DNA of 64,000 nucleotides, from the NCBI RefSeq assembly GCF_945859705.1, contig NC_079134.1:87993664-88057663 (forward strand). Direction: 5' to 3'. Below are positions 21,691 through 32,110 of the stretch, piece after piece; the stretch's first letter is position 1; each line of letters opens with the position of its first letter. Origin of the DNA: Episyrphus balteatus. Its lineage: Eukaryota; Arthropoda; Insecta; Diptera; Syrphidae. Below the pieces are notes generated by a model that saw only the letters and a program-made list of their open reading frames with translations, ran no database searches and was not told the origin of the DNA. The translations under genes and the position numbers were made by a program.

Positions 21691-24666
21691 AAACTCAGAA
21701 TCAAATTGTATGCCCCGACTGCAATCGAAATTTTAAAGGAACAGAATGTTATGACAACCACAAAATGAGCGCTCCTTCATCATCATCATCAGTACAACAA
21801 CAATCTGTATGTGAGCAAATGAAAAGATGTTTCGCTTGTTTAAAAACCTACGGAGAGAGTCGAGAACACATTTGTGGGGAGTTCTTTTGAAAAAACTGTA
21901 AAAAACATGTACCCAAAGACCATATGTGTTTTATTCTGCCTGATACGAGAACACCTAATTTGGAAAATTACTTATATGTATTTTATGATCTTGAAAGTCG
22001 TCAAGAAAAGGTAATTGGAGAGAAAATCTGGAATGAAGAAGATGCAGCAGTATCAAAAGTTTTAATAAAAAAAACATGAACCAAATTTGTGCGTGTTTCA
22101 AAACAAATGTAGTCACTGTATAGAATTTCCTGACTTGGATTTCTGTCAATATTGTGGAATGTCAATGAACGTTATAAAAGGAGAAGAAATTGTACCTAAA
22201 TTTATACAACATATACTAGAAATTCGGAAAAAATTTAAAAAGGTGATTGTAGTTGCTCACAACGGTCAATCATACGATCATCAGTTCGTTTTAAACTATG
22301 TTTTAAAAAAAACGCACTTATCCCCTGAATTAATAATGCGTGGTACAAAAATAATGTTAATGGAAATAGGAAACATAAAATTTATTGACTCCATAAACTA
22401 TTTTCCTATGGCTTTATCGAAACTTCCAAAAGCATTCGATTTACCTTCTGCTTTAAAGAAAGGTTACTTTCCGTATCTCTTCAATACGAAAGAAAATGAG
22501 AGATATATTGGAAAATTGCCACCAATGAAATATTATAGTGCAGATACTACGCGAACGGAGGAACGTGCAATTTTCCTAAAATGGTATTCAGAACATAAAA
22601 ATGATTATTTTGATATGGAGAACGAACTGGTAGAATATTGCAAAAGTGATGTCAAAATTTTGACAGGGGCGTGCTTGGAGTTCCGAAAACTTTTTCTGAC
22701 TCAATGTAACGTTGAGCCATTTATAGAATCGGTAACGATTGCTTCAGCTTGCAATTTGCTGTATAGGCGGAACTTTCTAAAACCAGACACTATCGGACTA
22801 ATACCGAAAAACGGTTACAGATGTGTTGACAATCAGTCACCAGAAGCCATCAAGTGGATGATTTCGGAAGAACGTAATAGAAAAATAAACATCAGACATT
22901 CGTATAAAGGAAAAGAGGTTTTAATCAACGGGGTAAAAGTTGATGGTTTTTGTCAAGAAACCAATCAAATTTTTGAATACCACGGATGCTATTACCATGG
23001 TCACCCTCTCTGCTTGAAGCATAAACGGGATGATCCTCTGCACGAGAACGAGAAAGACACGTTGAACCGAAGGTATGAGACAACAAAAGCGAGGACAGAA
23101 AGACTGAGGGATTTCGGTTACGAGGTAATTGAAATGTGGTCTTGTGTGTTTCGGAAGAATCTCAAGTCGTTTAAAAAAGAAGACAGAGATTTCTTAAACT
23201 ACCACGAACTTATTCAAAGTTCCCCTCTAAATATTCGCGATGTTTTTATGGCGGCTGAACCGGAAATGTCGTCGATTTCTACAAGTGTAAAAAAGGGGAA
23301 AAGATAAGGTACATAGATATATGTTCCCTCTACCCTTGGGTATGCAAGAATGGAAAATTCCCCATTGGACATCCCAAGATTCACATCACTGGTGATTCAG
23401 CCTGCTCAACTACTTCAAATTTGGAAGGAATGAATGGGATCGTGAAATGTAAAATTTTACCTCCGGAAAACCTGCTTCACCCAGTTTTACCAATAAAGCA
23501 AAATTCTAAGCTCATGTTCTCACTATGTCGAAGCTGTAGTGATGAGAGAAATGTAGAATCATTGTGTTCTCATACTGATGAGCAAAGAGCGTTGGTTGGG
23601 ACTTGAGTAATTGACGAGGTCAATAAAGCAGTGGAAAAAGGATACATCATACTCAATATATTTGAAATATGGGAGTATAATGTAGTCCAGTATAACCCGG
23701 ATAAAAATTCAGATGATGGACTGTTCACATCTATGATGAACAAATTCCTTAAAATAAAACAAGAAGCATCTGGCTGGCAAAGTGAGTGTTCGTCGCAAAA
23801 AGAAAAGGAAAAATATATTTAAAATTTTCTTGTAAAAGAAAATATTCAACTGGAATTTTCGGAAAAAGATCGCTTGCAAAACTGATACTCAATTCGTTGG
23901 GCAACGTGAAAATCAGCTTCAAACTGTTGTTGTGAACAACCCTTCAACTTTCTTTCATTTGCTAACGCATCCATCGGTTGAAGTGCTTCACATTCTTCCT
24001 GTGAATGAAGAAAACGTCGTCGTTAACTTCGAGATGAAAGAAGAAGCTATCGACTCTCTGGCCACCGTAAATGTCTGTGTTGCTGCTTATACTACAACTT
24101 TAGCACGGCTCAAACTATATAGCTATCTGGAGAGCTTAGGAGAAAAAGTTTTGTATTACGATACTGATTCTGTTATCTACATAAGCCGTGAAGGAGAATT
24201 CGAACCTCCTACTGGACAATTCATCGGTGATATGACAGACGAATTGGAAAGTTACGGAGTAGGAAGCTATATAACAGAATTCGTTAGTGGAGGGCCTAAG
24301 AATTACTCGTATAAAGTGTTAAGCGCAAGAGATAATATGGAATACGTTGTCTGCAAGGTGAAAGCGATTTTTCTGAATTATGCCGCATCTAAACTAATTA
24401 ATTTTAACTCAATCAAAGTAGCTGTACTAAATTCATCTTCTTCAGACAGTGAAAAAATTTTAATTAGATCTGAAAACATTCGACGGACGAAAGATCATCA
24501 GGTGATAACAATTCCAGAGATAAAAACCTACAGCGTTAAATCTGAAAAACGTCGTTTTCTTGACGACCATAGTTCGCTACCATATGGATTTAAAAGACAA
24601 CGATACAAGTCTGTGCAAAAATGTAAAACAAAAAAATTAATTATGTCAAAAATTGTAAAATTATAA
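21691..24666 (+). pseudogene. polB: Polinton DNA polymerase B, exonuclease and polymerase domains
   Basis: Protein-primed family B polymerase. Seen: Cys/His motif VCPDCNRNFKGTECYDNH; Exo I FYDLES (about 21980); Exo II HNGQSYDHQF (about 22260); Exo III YCKSDV (about 22635); palm motif A DICSLYP (about 23310); motif C YYDTDSVIY (about 24155). The longest open piece is 22087..23307. Stops or shifts lie near 21890, 22078, 23300, 23606, 23820 and 23885, and the motif B region around 23850-23900 is scrambled. Replicates the element in life; dead here. It lies codirectional with the left Q-rich gene and converges on the capsid cluster. Confidence 0.85.
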
Positions 24667-24777
24667 TAAAATGTAAAAATGTATGAATTAGCGTTTAAAG
24701 AAAAACAAAATACTGTTTTTATGATAACAAAATTTATTTATTTTAATTTAACATGTTCACATTTTTCATTTCTGAAT
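24667..24777. other. Convergent spacer between polymerase and capsid genes
   Basis: About 110 bp of AT-rich sequence between two convergent 3' ends. AATAAAATG just after the polymerase stop could act as its polyadenylation signal. Nothing else is seen. Confidence 0.5.
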
Positions 24778-25345
24778 TCAAACAATTCTGTCGACTACTT
24801 GATCAAGTGGATTATATTCAATTATACGATCATGGAGCATAAGACAGTAAGCTGATGTGTTTGCTGGTATATTTTTTGATGTTCTCATCTCCAGGCGTAT
24901 GTCGACAGGTCCTGTTTTTAAGGTTTCGTTTTGATGTCTGCAGTCTATAACAACAATTGGGGAACGCGATTTAAATAGCTCCCAGGAAAGTAATGGTTCG
25001 GTGTTAGATTTATTATAGTATGTTTTCTGAAAATCGGTATACATTCTGTACAACAAGCTGTATCTGTTTCTTTCAAACGATATATTTAGGTCTTCATGTG
25101 GGTAGACATCGGAGTTTAGATAAACTTTTAAGTCTGTTAGACCACAGTGATCAAAAATTGTAGGGTCAGCAGATATTTTATTATTTTTTTCAGTTTGTAG
25201 AGCAAGGATAATGTAACGAGGTTTCTCTATTTATGTTGTTGTCTTCACGTTCCAGATATGATGGGTAGAAGTTGATAGCGTGGGGTATACATAAAGATCC
25301 CAGTTTCGAAAAGCAATTTTCATAAAACTATTTTTGTTTATAGAT
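24778..25345 (-). pseudogene. Polinton major capsid protein, C-terminal part
   Basis: The minus frame gives NRYSLLYRMYTDFQKTYYN, LSWELFKSRSPIVVIDCRHQ and a C-terminus ending DQVVDRIV. The jelly-roll major capsid proteins of Polintons and adintoviruses end similarly. A stop near 25232 lies in the frame. The gene is continuous with 31472..32087 once the LOA insertion is removed, with the two parts joined at the 13-bp TSD. Total length is then about 400 codons, short for the family, so internal deletions are possible. Confidence 0.7.
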
Positions 25346-25358
25346 TTGTATAGAGTTA
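25346..25358 (-). repeat. LOA insertion target-site duplication, left copy
   Basis: TTGTATAGAGTTA is repeated exactly at 31459..31471. The two copies bracket the full LOA element within the capsid gene. Confidence 0.9.
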
Positions 25359-25483
25359 GGTTAGGTAGGTTAGGTAATATGGGCTGACAGTTGATTTTGT
25401 TACCGTCACACTTAGATCAATGTAGATCCCTTGTGATACCCTGAAGTATTGTAACTTCATGAAAAAGTGTTAACCTATGAATG

Positions 25484-28400
25484 CTATGGTTGTTCAAGCC
25501 ATTTGGAGGACTTGACAAAGTTCAGTAGGCTATTGCCTGAGAGTTCCGATAGTTCTTCTAATTCATTGAAGAAGTAGTTTCCTAAGAATTTTTTCCTAGT
25601 GCGACAGAGTGCTGGGCAGTGACAGAGGAAGTGAACAGTGTTTTCCTGTTCGTCCTCATTACCGCAGCCTCTGCATAGATCATCCGTACTAAGCCCCATT
25701 TTCTTTTTGTGGTATCCTAGTAGATTATGTCCCGTTAAGACGCCTATTAGGGATCTTAAGGAAGGTTTACTAAGTAGTAAGATCTTATTTGATTTTTTCT
25801 CGTCGAAGTTCGGCCATAGTTTCCTGGTGTGACCGCAGGTTTCTAGGAGGTTCCATCTTTCATTAGTTTTTTGTGAAATATTGTTGACGATATTTCGCTT
25901 TATTTCACATTGTGGGATTCTGATGCTATGGTCTATGAGAGAGGGATCAAGAACTGAGCCCTCCCTTGCAAGCTCATCCGCTTTTTCGTTGCCGAACACA
26001 TCACTGTGGCCGGGAACCCAGCAGAGTCTTACATTATGCTGCGTACCAAGAACCCTAAGCTCTTCGCGACAGCAAGAAACAAGCTTTGACTTGATTAAGG
26101 TGGCAGAAATTGCTTTTATTGCCGCTTGGCTATCAATGAAAAAGGTGATGTCAGCAGGTGATATCGCCATCATGGATATTTGTTTAGCAGCATTTTTCAC
26201 TGCCAATATCTCGGCTTGGAAGACACTGCTGTGATCGGGGAGCCTGAAAGAACTGGCAAGGTTGAGGTTTTCTGAGTAAAAACCTGCACCAACCCCAGTG
26301 TTCATTTTCGAACCATCAGTAAAGATGGCGATAGTCGACTCATTTGAGAAAGGTATACTGTTTTCCCAATCTTGTCTGTTAGGGAAACTGACATTAAAAG
26401 ACTTGTTGAAGTCTAAGTAAGGGGTCATGTAATCTGTACTTACGTTGTTGCCAACGTAGTTCGAAAGGATCGTAGTATGGCCATTTTGACTAGTATTCCA
26501 AATGTTGGTTTGACTGAGTCGTAGGGCGCTGTTTGCCGCTAATTCTTTTACAAATAGATCTAAGGGAGTGAGATTAAGGATTGCTTCCAAGCCTGCGGTT
26601 GGAGTGGACCTCATCACCCCCGTAGTACTAATGCATGCTGTTCTTTGTACTTTGGTTAGGGTCTTCAAGTTCGTGGATTTCTCCAGAGCTTGCCACCAGA
26701 CTAAGCTGCCATAGGTCAGAATGGGTCTGACAATGGCGGTATACATCCACATGATTATTTTGGGATTTGGTCCCCAGTTTCTGCCAAGAATTCTATTACA
26801 TGAGTAAAGTGCAAACGTGGCTTTCTTGTATCTTTCTTGAATGTTTGGACCCCAGTTAAGTTTCTTATCCAAGATCACTCCAAGATATTTCGCTTTATCC
26901 GAAATCTTAAGTGGGGTGCCATCAATTTTTGGCACTGCAAAAGGAGGAATTTTCCTTCTGTTTGTGAAAAGTACCAGTTCTGTTTTTAGGGGGTTTACTT
27001 TAAGACCGCATCTCCTGGTCCAGTTACTGACCTTGGATAATGCGTTTTCTAATTGTTCGCTTACAGTGGTTAGGTATTTACCTGTCGCTAGAAGAGCTAG
27101 ATCGTCTGCGTAGGCTATAACCTTAACACCGCTATAATTTAGTTTGATGAGAATCTCATTCATCACCAAAATCCAAAGAAGAGGTGATAGAATACCACCT
27201 TGTGGGGTTCCTCTAGATGCGTACATTTTTATATGTGACCCACCTAATTCACTATTGATTTGCCTGTTCTTCAACATGCATACGATCCATTTTATGATCG
27301 TGTCTTCTATTTTAAGGTCAGTGAGTGCTTTTTCAATGGCACTATTATGGACATTATTGAATGCTCCTTCGATATCTAGAAATGAAGCCAGGGTGTATTC
27401 TTTAACCGCAAGCGACTTTTCTATTGTTCTGACTGCACAGTGTAAAGCTGTCTCTACACTTCTACCTTTTGTGTATGCATGCTGAAAGGGTGATATAGTC
27501 TCCGGTATTAAATAACTGCGGATATGTATATCGATTAACCTTTCAAGTGTTTTGAGTGTAAAAGAAGTTAGACTGATAGGTCTGAAATCTTTGGGTTCTG
27601 TGTAACTGGATTTACCAGCTTTTGGTATAAAGACAACTTTGACTTCACGCCATATTTTAGGGACATACCCCAATTGTAGGCTATTTTGGAATATTGTGAT
27701 CAGGTAAGGAATAATGAATTCACTACTTTTTTGCAGCATCAAAGGGAAGACGCCGTCTAGGCCTGGAGATTTATAAGGAGAGAAGGAGTTGATGGCCCAG
27801 ATCAACTTTTCTTTCGTAATAATTTCTCTAGGAATTTCACATATTGAGTGCAAAGAGTTTGTGGAATCATTGTCCAATTCAGAGTTACAACCTGGGAAGT
27901 GGGCTTCCACCAGGAGTTTTAGACTGTCTTGACAGGATTCTGTCCATCGATTATCAGGCCCCTTTAGGGACCCTATAGAAGTATTCGTCTTGGAGAGAAT
28001 TCTCCTTAGTCTCGCCGAATGGTTAGTACATTCGATAGTACTACAGAAGTTTCTCCAAGAGCTACGTTTGGCTCGTTGAGTTTCTGTCTTGAACTTTCTT
28101 TGACTGGTTTTATAAGATTCCCAGTCACTTTCTGTTCTAGTGCGTTTAGCAAGGTTGAACAGTTTTCTTGTTTCTTTTCTTATGGTAGTGAGCTCAACAG
28201 TCCACCAGGGTGGTTTGCTGTTTTTCTTCGCAGCGGCAATGAGAGGACAGCTTTTGTCCAATGCACCGCGTAGAATTCCTGTGAATTCCTCTGTCAGTTT
28301 ATCAAGACTATTTGTGTCTAGGTTATTGTCATTGTTTAAGTGACTAATGTTTTTTACTAATTCCCTATTGAAGACATGCCAATCGGTACGCCTATTATTC

Positions 28401-29104
28401 CTAAAAGGTTTAATGTGCCGGGCAGCATCAGGGACGTAGAATTCTATTAAGCGATGGTCGGAAAAAGAGATTTCATCTAAAACCTTCCATTGTTCTAATT
28501 GGCAAGTATCTGAATTACTCGTCAAGGTGATATCAAGAACTTCTTCCCGTGTTTTAGTAACAAAAGGTTGGGTGTTGCCTCTATTAGCTACGAGCAAGTT
28601 TTTCTCGATAATAAATTCAAAAAGGGACTCGCCCCTGGTATTAGTATCAGTGCTACCCCATTGCATATGGTGTGAGTTAGAATCACAACCTAAAATAATA
28701 TCAAATTTATTCTTACTTGCAAAAGATACCAACGTTTCAGTGATATCTGCTGGTGGTCCTTCTGTACCGTCATACGGCATATAAGTAGACGAGAGGATGA
28801 GCATTGGGAGCCCATCTCGCTCCAATCTTACCGTGGTCTGGTCAGTGTTGCTGTAAGTAGTTAGAAGAAAAAGATTAAACTGTTTCTTAGCTACTATGCA
28901 TGTTCTAGGGTTACTATTTTGACTGTCAAGATTAGACTTGTACAGCTGTAGTTCTTTAGATTGTAGACCCTTGATATTCCCTCTTACAACCCAGGGTTCC
29001 TGTATCAGGGCTACGTCGTATTGTCTACTCTCCATGAGGTAGACAAGGTTAGCGGTTGCGGCTTTACTATGATGAAGATTGATTTGTAAAATTTTCAATT
29101 CCAT
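25484..29104 (-). CDS. LOA ORF2: endonuclease, reverse transcriptase, RNase H
   Basis: 1206 residues. The N-terminus, MELKILQINLHHSKAA, begins an AP endonuclease (QEPW, GCDSNSHHMQWGS, EVLDITLTS; residues 1-230). RT motifs: SPYKSPGLDGVFP (about 450), FLDIEGAFNNV, GTPQGGILSPLLW and AYADDLALL (YADD about 666). RNase H follows (FTDGSKMNTGVG about 928, then FIDSQAAIKA and WVPGHSDVFGNEKADELA). Near the end is a CRGCGNEDEQENTVHFLCHC finger. The enzyme nicks target DNA and primes reverse transcription there. The start ATG directly follows the ORF1 stop in the same frame. No breaks were seen. Confidence 0.92.
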   Translation of the reverse strand: MELKILQINLHHSKAATANLVYLMESRQYDVALIQEPWVVRGNIKGLQSKELQLYKSNLDSQNSNPRTCIVAKKQFNLFLLTTYSNTDQTTVRLERDGLPMLILSSTYMPYDGTEGPPADITETLVSFASKNKFDIILGCDSNSHHMQWGSTDTNTRGESLFEFIIEKNLLVANRGNTQPFVTKTREEVLDITLTSNSDTCQLEQWKVLDEISFSDHRLIEFYVPDAARHIKPFRNNRRTDWHVFNRELVKNISHLNNDNNLDTNSLDKLTEEFTGILRGALDKSCPLIAAAKKNSKPPWWTVELTTIRKETRKLFNLAKRTRTESDWESYKTSQRKFKTETQRAKRSSWRNFCSTIECTNHSARLRRILSKTNTSIGSLKGPDNRWTESCQDSLKLLVEAHFPGCNSELDNDSTNSLHSICEIPREIITKEKLIWAINSFSPYKSPGLDGVFPLMLQKSSEFIIPYLITIFQNSLQLGYVPKIWREVKVVFIPKAGKSSYTEPKDFRPISLTSFTLKTLERLIDIHIRSYLIPETISPFQHAYTKGRSVETALHCAVRTIEKSLAVKEYTLASFLDIEGAFNNVHNSAIEKALTDLKIEDTIIKWIVCMLKNRQINSELGGSHIKMYASRGTPQGGILSPLLWILVMNEILIKLNYSGVKVIAYADDLALLATGKYLTTVSEQLENALSKVSNWTRRCGLKVNPLKTELVLFTNRRKIPPFAVPKIDGTPLKISDKAKYLGVILDKKLNWGPNIQERYKKATFALYSCNRILGRNWGPNPKIIMWMYTAIVRPILTYGSLVWWQALEKSTNLKTLTKVQRTACISTTGVMRSTPTAGLEAILNLTPLDLFVKELAANSALRLSQTNIWNTSQNGHTTILSNYVGNNVSTDYMTPYLDFNKSFNVSFPNRQDWENSIPFSNESTIAIFTDGSKMNTGVGAGFYSENLNLASSFRLPDHSSVFQAEILAVKNAAKQISMMAISPADITFFIDSQAAIKAISATLIKSKLVSCCREELRVLGTQHNVRLCWVPGHSDVFGNEKADELAREGSVLDPSLIDHSIRIPQCEIKRNIVNNISQKTNERWNLLETCGHTRKLWPNFDEKKSNKILLLSKPSLRSLIGVLTGHNLLGYHKKKMGLSTDDLCRGCGNEDEQENTVHFLCHCPALCRTRKKFLGNYFFNELEELSELSGNSLLNFVKSSKWLEQP

Positions 29105-31024
29105 TTATATAATAAAGTTTAAGTTCATCGCTTTACTAACCTGTTTTCTATCGTTGCGAATCAACCTAAGTTTGCACCTAGTGATTCCAACGCGTATCTT
29201 GAAGTCAGCCTTCCTCAGGAGTGGTAAAGATTTGTGGCTCAATCTTACCACCACTTCGGTGCCATCATCCGTTCTTTCATTCTTGACCACTTCCCACTCT
29301 CTGCTCAAGAGATCACTATTCAAAGATAGGATGTATCTCTCAAGCCGTTCGTTGGGAAGGGTCGGGCCTTTGACTAACAGCCTTCCAAGAGGTCTGTTGA
29401 GATCTTTTATCTCCTTTACGTCGATCAGACGCAATTCGGCGCCTTGCCATGGAGCTGACGTTTTTTGTATGAACTCCCGAAGCCATTCGAGAGTCATATC
29501 ATTCTCACAATGCATCACTTTGAAACCATGGACAGTCTTAAGGTTACCGAAGAGTGGAACCGTCCAGCTCTTGACGATAGCCTCATTGACTTGCTCCAGG
29601 ATCCTTAGTTCAAGGAGATGCCATTCGTCTTCAGTCAGTTTGCGTGAAGGCTTACCATAATCGGCTATGGCGACATGGTGGCCTTTTACGCTAACCTGAG
29701 AGGTTCTGCGCTTCTTCTTCGTCTTATTAGGTGAAGAGCTGGTGGGTGAATTGGCATCGTTCCTAGCTCTTTTGGAGGTGCTAGGAGTGCCCGCAGTTCC
29801 CTGTTCTGCCGCTGCACGTAAACGTTGATTTGATTTGTCCAGTGCTACTCGCTCTTTTGCCGTAAGGGACTCGGGAGACCTTTTGGCAAAGCGACGGACA
29901 ATCCTCTCAGCGTTACGATTCTGACGGCGACGAATCTCATTCTCATCTAATGCTCTAGCCCTGGTCTTTTTGTGTATGACCGTAGCTAGGCTCTGGAACG
30001 TCGAATTGATCGATTGGTTTGCGGGATCGGGTTCGGTGGTAGTGTTTCGGTTATCTTGTGGGCTACGGCCCACCAAGTTAGCTTCGCACCCCACCTTACC
30101 TTTTCCCTCGACAGTATTGTCTAACTCACCAACTTTACCAGTCGTACCACCAGGCGGTAGGACTGATTTGGCAGAAGAAAGGTTACGGTTTACGTTTACA
30201 GATTTGATGGTGGTGTTTTGGGTAACCTGTGGGCTACGGCCCACCAAGTTATCCTTGCACCCCATCTTACCCGTCCCCTCGGTTACAGATTTGATGGTGG
30301 TGATTTGGGTAACCTGTGGGCTACGGCCCACCAAGTTATCCTTGCACCCCATTAAACCCGTCCCCTCGGTTACAGATTTGATGGTGGTGTTTTGGGTAAC
30401 CTGTGGGCTATGGCCCACCAAGTTATCCTTGCACCCCATCTTATCCGTCCCCTCACCATTTGTGCCTTTCCCATCTGCTTTAACACTCGCACCGCCAGAC
30501 GATACGACTTTTTTGGCTGATGAGCTGTCAGACGCAACGACGTGTGTCCTCACGATCAGGTCCGTTTTCTCCCTTCCAGACGATTGCTCATCTGCTGTCG
30601 AGGCGATAGCACCTGACGTAGATGGGATGTCCCCGTTCCCTTGTTTTGAAACAAGGGGAGCAGGTGGTCCCATCACGGTCTTAATACTCGGACCTTTTGA
30701 AGAGGGGGGGTTTGGTGAAAGTCTAGCTTTTCCCAAGCCCTCCCTGTCCATGAAGGCACGAGCATTGTGCAGCCTCATTCTATCTTCCTCGGACATCTGG
30801 CCCCAGTCCAGCTTTCCTAACCTCCGGATTGTTCTCTTACAGGTAGAGATTCTACTCCGCCTTGACGAGTTCGAGAAGTTGGAGCTCGCAACGGATGATA
30901 TCATGCTGGCACTATCATCGACGTCTATCGCGCTGGCTCCGTCCTCCATGTCCAGATTTGCGAACGGATCGAGAAGTAAATTCTCCTCCTCCTCAGTTAG
31001 CTGAAGTTTCGTTGCTTTTTCCAT
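29105..31024 (-). CDS. LOA ORF1: nucleic-acid-binding protein
   Basis: The frame is open from 31306, but the stretch above 31024 is a hydrophobic translation of a pyrimidine-rich leader. The likely start is the Met at 31024 (MEKATKLQLTEEEENLL), giving 639 residues. An acidic, Ser-rich N-terminus is followed by a 29-residue tandem repeat (KMGCKDNLVG...SPQVTQ, three good copies and a diverged fourth), a basic stretch (SPNKTKKKRRTS) and a folded C-terminal domain from HVAIADYGKPSRKLTEDEW to KADFKIRVGITRCKLRLI. The latter resembles insect DUF4780, from memory. No CCHC knuckles are present. Expected to bind element RNA. Confidence 0.85.
   Translation of the reverse strand: MEKATKLQLTEEEENLLLDPFANLDMEDGASAIDVDDSASMISSVASSNFSNSSRRSRISTCKRTIRRLGKLDWGQMSEEDRMRLHNARAFMDREGLGKARLSPNPPSSKGPSIKTVMGPPAPLVSKQGNGDIPSTSGAIASTADEQSSGREKTDLIVRTHVVASDSSSAKKVVSSGGASVKADGKGTNGEGTDKMGCKDNLVGHSPQVTQNTTIKSVTEGTGLMGCKDNLVGRSPQVTQITTIKSVTEGTGKMGCKDNLVGRSPQVTQNTTIKSVNVNRNLSSAKSVLPPGGTTGKVGELDNTVEGKGKVGCEANLVGRSPQDNRNTTTEPDPANQSINSTFQSLATVIHKKTRARALDENEIRRRQNRNAERIVRRFAKRSPESLTAKERVALDKSNQRLRAAAEQGTAGTPSTSKRARNDANSPTSSSPNKTKKKRRTSQVSVKGHHVAIADYGKPSRKLTEDEWHLLELRILEQVNEAIVKSWTVPLFGNLKTVHGFKVMHCENDMTLEWLREFIQKTSAPWQGAELRLIDVKEIKDLNRPLGRLLVKGPTLPNERLERYILSLNSDLLSREWEVVKNERTDDGTEVVVRLSHKSLPLLRKADFKIRVGITRCKLRLIRNDRKQVSKAMNLNFII
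30060..30460 (-). repeat. 87-bp coding tandem repeat in LOA ORF1
   Basis: Units containing GGGTAACCTGTGGGCTACGG and TTATCCTTGCACCCCAT recur at 87-bp spacing three times, with a more diverged copy at 30060-30120. The period is a multiple of three, so copy number can change without a frameshift. Confidence 0.85.
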
Positions 31025-31458
31025 TTTGGTATCAATAAAAAATTCGTTACTCTGCTTATATGTTTCAGTTCTAAAGGAAAATAAAGAAAAAGAAAAGAAA
31101 AGAAAACAAAAAGGGAAAAAAGAAAAAGATAAAAGAAAAAGATTTAGAAATATAAGCAGGTGAGATAAAAAGTAAAAGTTAATATGAAAAAATGTTGTCA
31201 CTGGCGACTCCTCCTCTCGGTATTGAGACCGCGAAGCAAAGCCTAAGCCGGCAGCCGTGACTTCTACCGACCGTTTAGCGTATATCCCCGCTATGGTTGT
31301 ATTCATTTAGTTAATTCTTCCATATATTCATAGGGGTGGGCCTCTCTTAGTTTGCTCAAACCTTAGCTGGTAGCTGGGAAAACTAGCCTGCTTAAGGTTC
31401 GAGTGTAAGCCCCCTCACCAACAACAAGGTGGAGACCCGACGAGGGGGTTTTTGTACT
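31025..31458 (-). promoter_or_regulatory. LOA 5' UTR with hairpin
   Basis: It holds the A/G-rich (plus-strand) leader between the insertion end and the ORF1 Met. At 31410..31448 CCCCCTC pairs with GAGGGGG around about 25 bases, close to the 5' end of the transcript. Non-LTR elements carry internal promoters in this region; that role is inferred from position. Confidence 0.5.
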
Positions 31459-31471
31459 TTGTATAGAGTTA

Positions 31472-32087
31472 ATTTCATTGCATCTGATAAAGTCACATGC
31501 GGTATTTTCCATTGAACCTTGTGAAGTTTTATTTGAACATTTTCATCTGTTGGGGAGATAAGTGCATTTTCATCCATTCTAGCCCGTGTAATAATCAGAT
31601 CATGTCTGGCATTTGGGATAATTTTTTTATAATCTTCGGCAAATCCCAAAAGTTTCTTCAGTGGAATACAATAATTAAAATGTAATGTTTTCAAATTAAT
31701 AGCTGAGTCGGGAGACCAAGATGCATTCAGTAGCATATCACTTTCATTTTTGGATAAAGATAAATAATTTTTAATCGTTGATGTTATTCCGACATTTCGA
31801 TTACAGTCAATTTCTTTGCCATTCAGTTCATATCGTATTTCATCAAAGAGAAAAGCCATTGCATTATTTACAAGTTTTGTAGTGAGTATCTCTTTTCCAT
31901 CTGCTTTTGAAATTGTTCCTTCAACATACAAAAAACTTTCTGAAGGAAGAACATTAAGATTTTGATGTTGTATAGAAATCTGAATGATGTCATTGCGATC
32001 AAAATTGTTTTGATACGGTGAATAAGTATGATATTCGTATTTAGAAATACTTTCATTTATCTCCGGTTCTTGAAAAATGTTAAGCAT
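31472..32087 (-). pseudogene. Polinton major capsid protein, N-terminal part
   Basis: Starts MLNIFQEPEINESISKYEYH at 32087, followed by NVLPSESFLYVEG and a segment with FDEIRYELNGKEID, resembling the first jelly roll of Polinton/adintovirus major capsid proteins. The frame runs to the LOA insertion at 31471; codons beyond that come from the LOA 5' end. It is the third of five codirectional minus-strand virion genes, 23 bp after the 53-codon ORF. Confidence 0.75.
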
Positions 32088-32110
32088 ATTTCTTTTTTTT
32101 TGTTTTGTTT

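Larger units (their letters stand above)
25359..31458 (-). mobile_element. LOA-clade non-LTR retrotransposon, apparently full length (6.1 kb)
   Basis: Order on the minus strand: 5' UTR (31025..31458), ORF1 (29105..31024), ORF2 (25484..29104), a short 3' UTR and a 3' end made of repeated TTACCTAACC-like units. ORF2 has an endonuclease, RT and RNase H, the LOA arrangement. Both ORFs are open and the 13-bp TSD is perfect. It may be a live copy. Confidence 0.9.

Noticed and set aside
29970..31004. 344-codon frame on the plus strand
   Set aside because: It is a shadow of LOA ORF1, opened by the tandem repeat and by the GC-richer coding sequence.
31025..31306. N-terminal extension of LOA ORF1 with a hydrophobic, Phe/Leu-rich segment
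   Set aside because: It is the translation of an A/G-rich leader (T/C-rich on the coding strand) and reads like no real membrane helix; the Met at 31024 starts the acidic, plausible protein.
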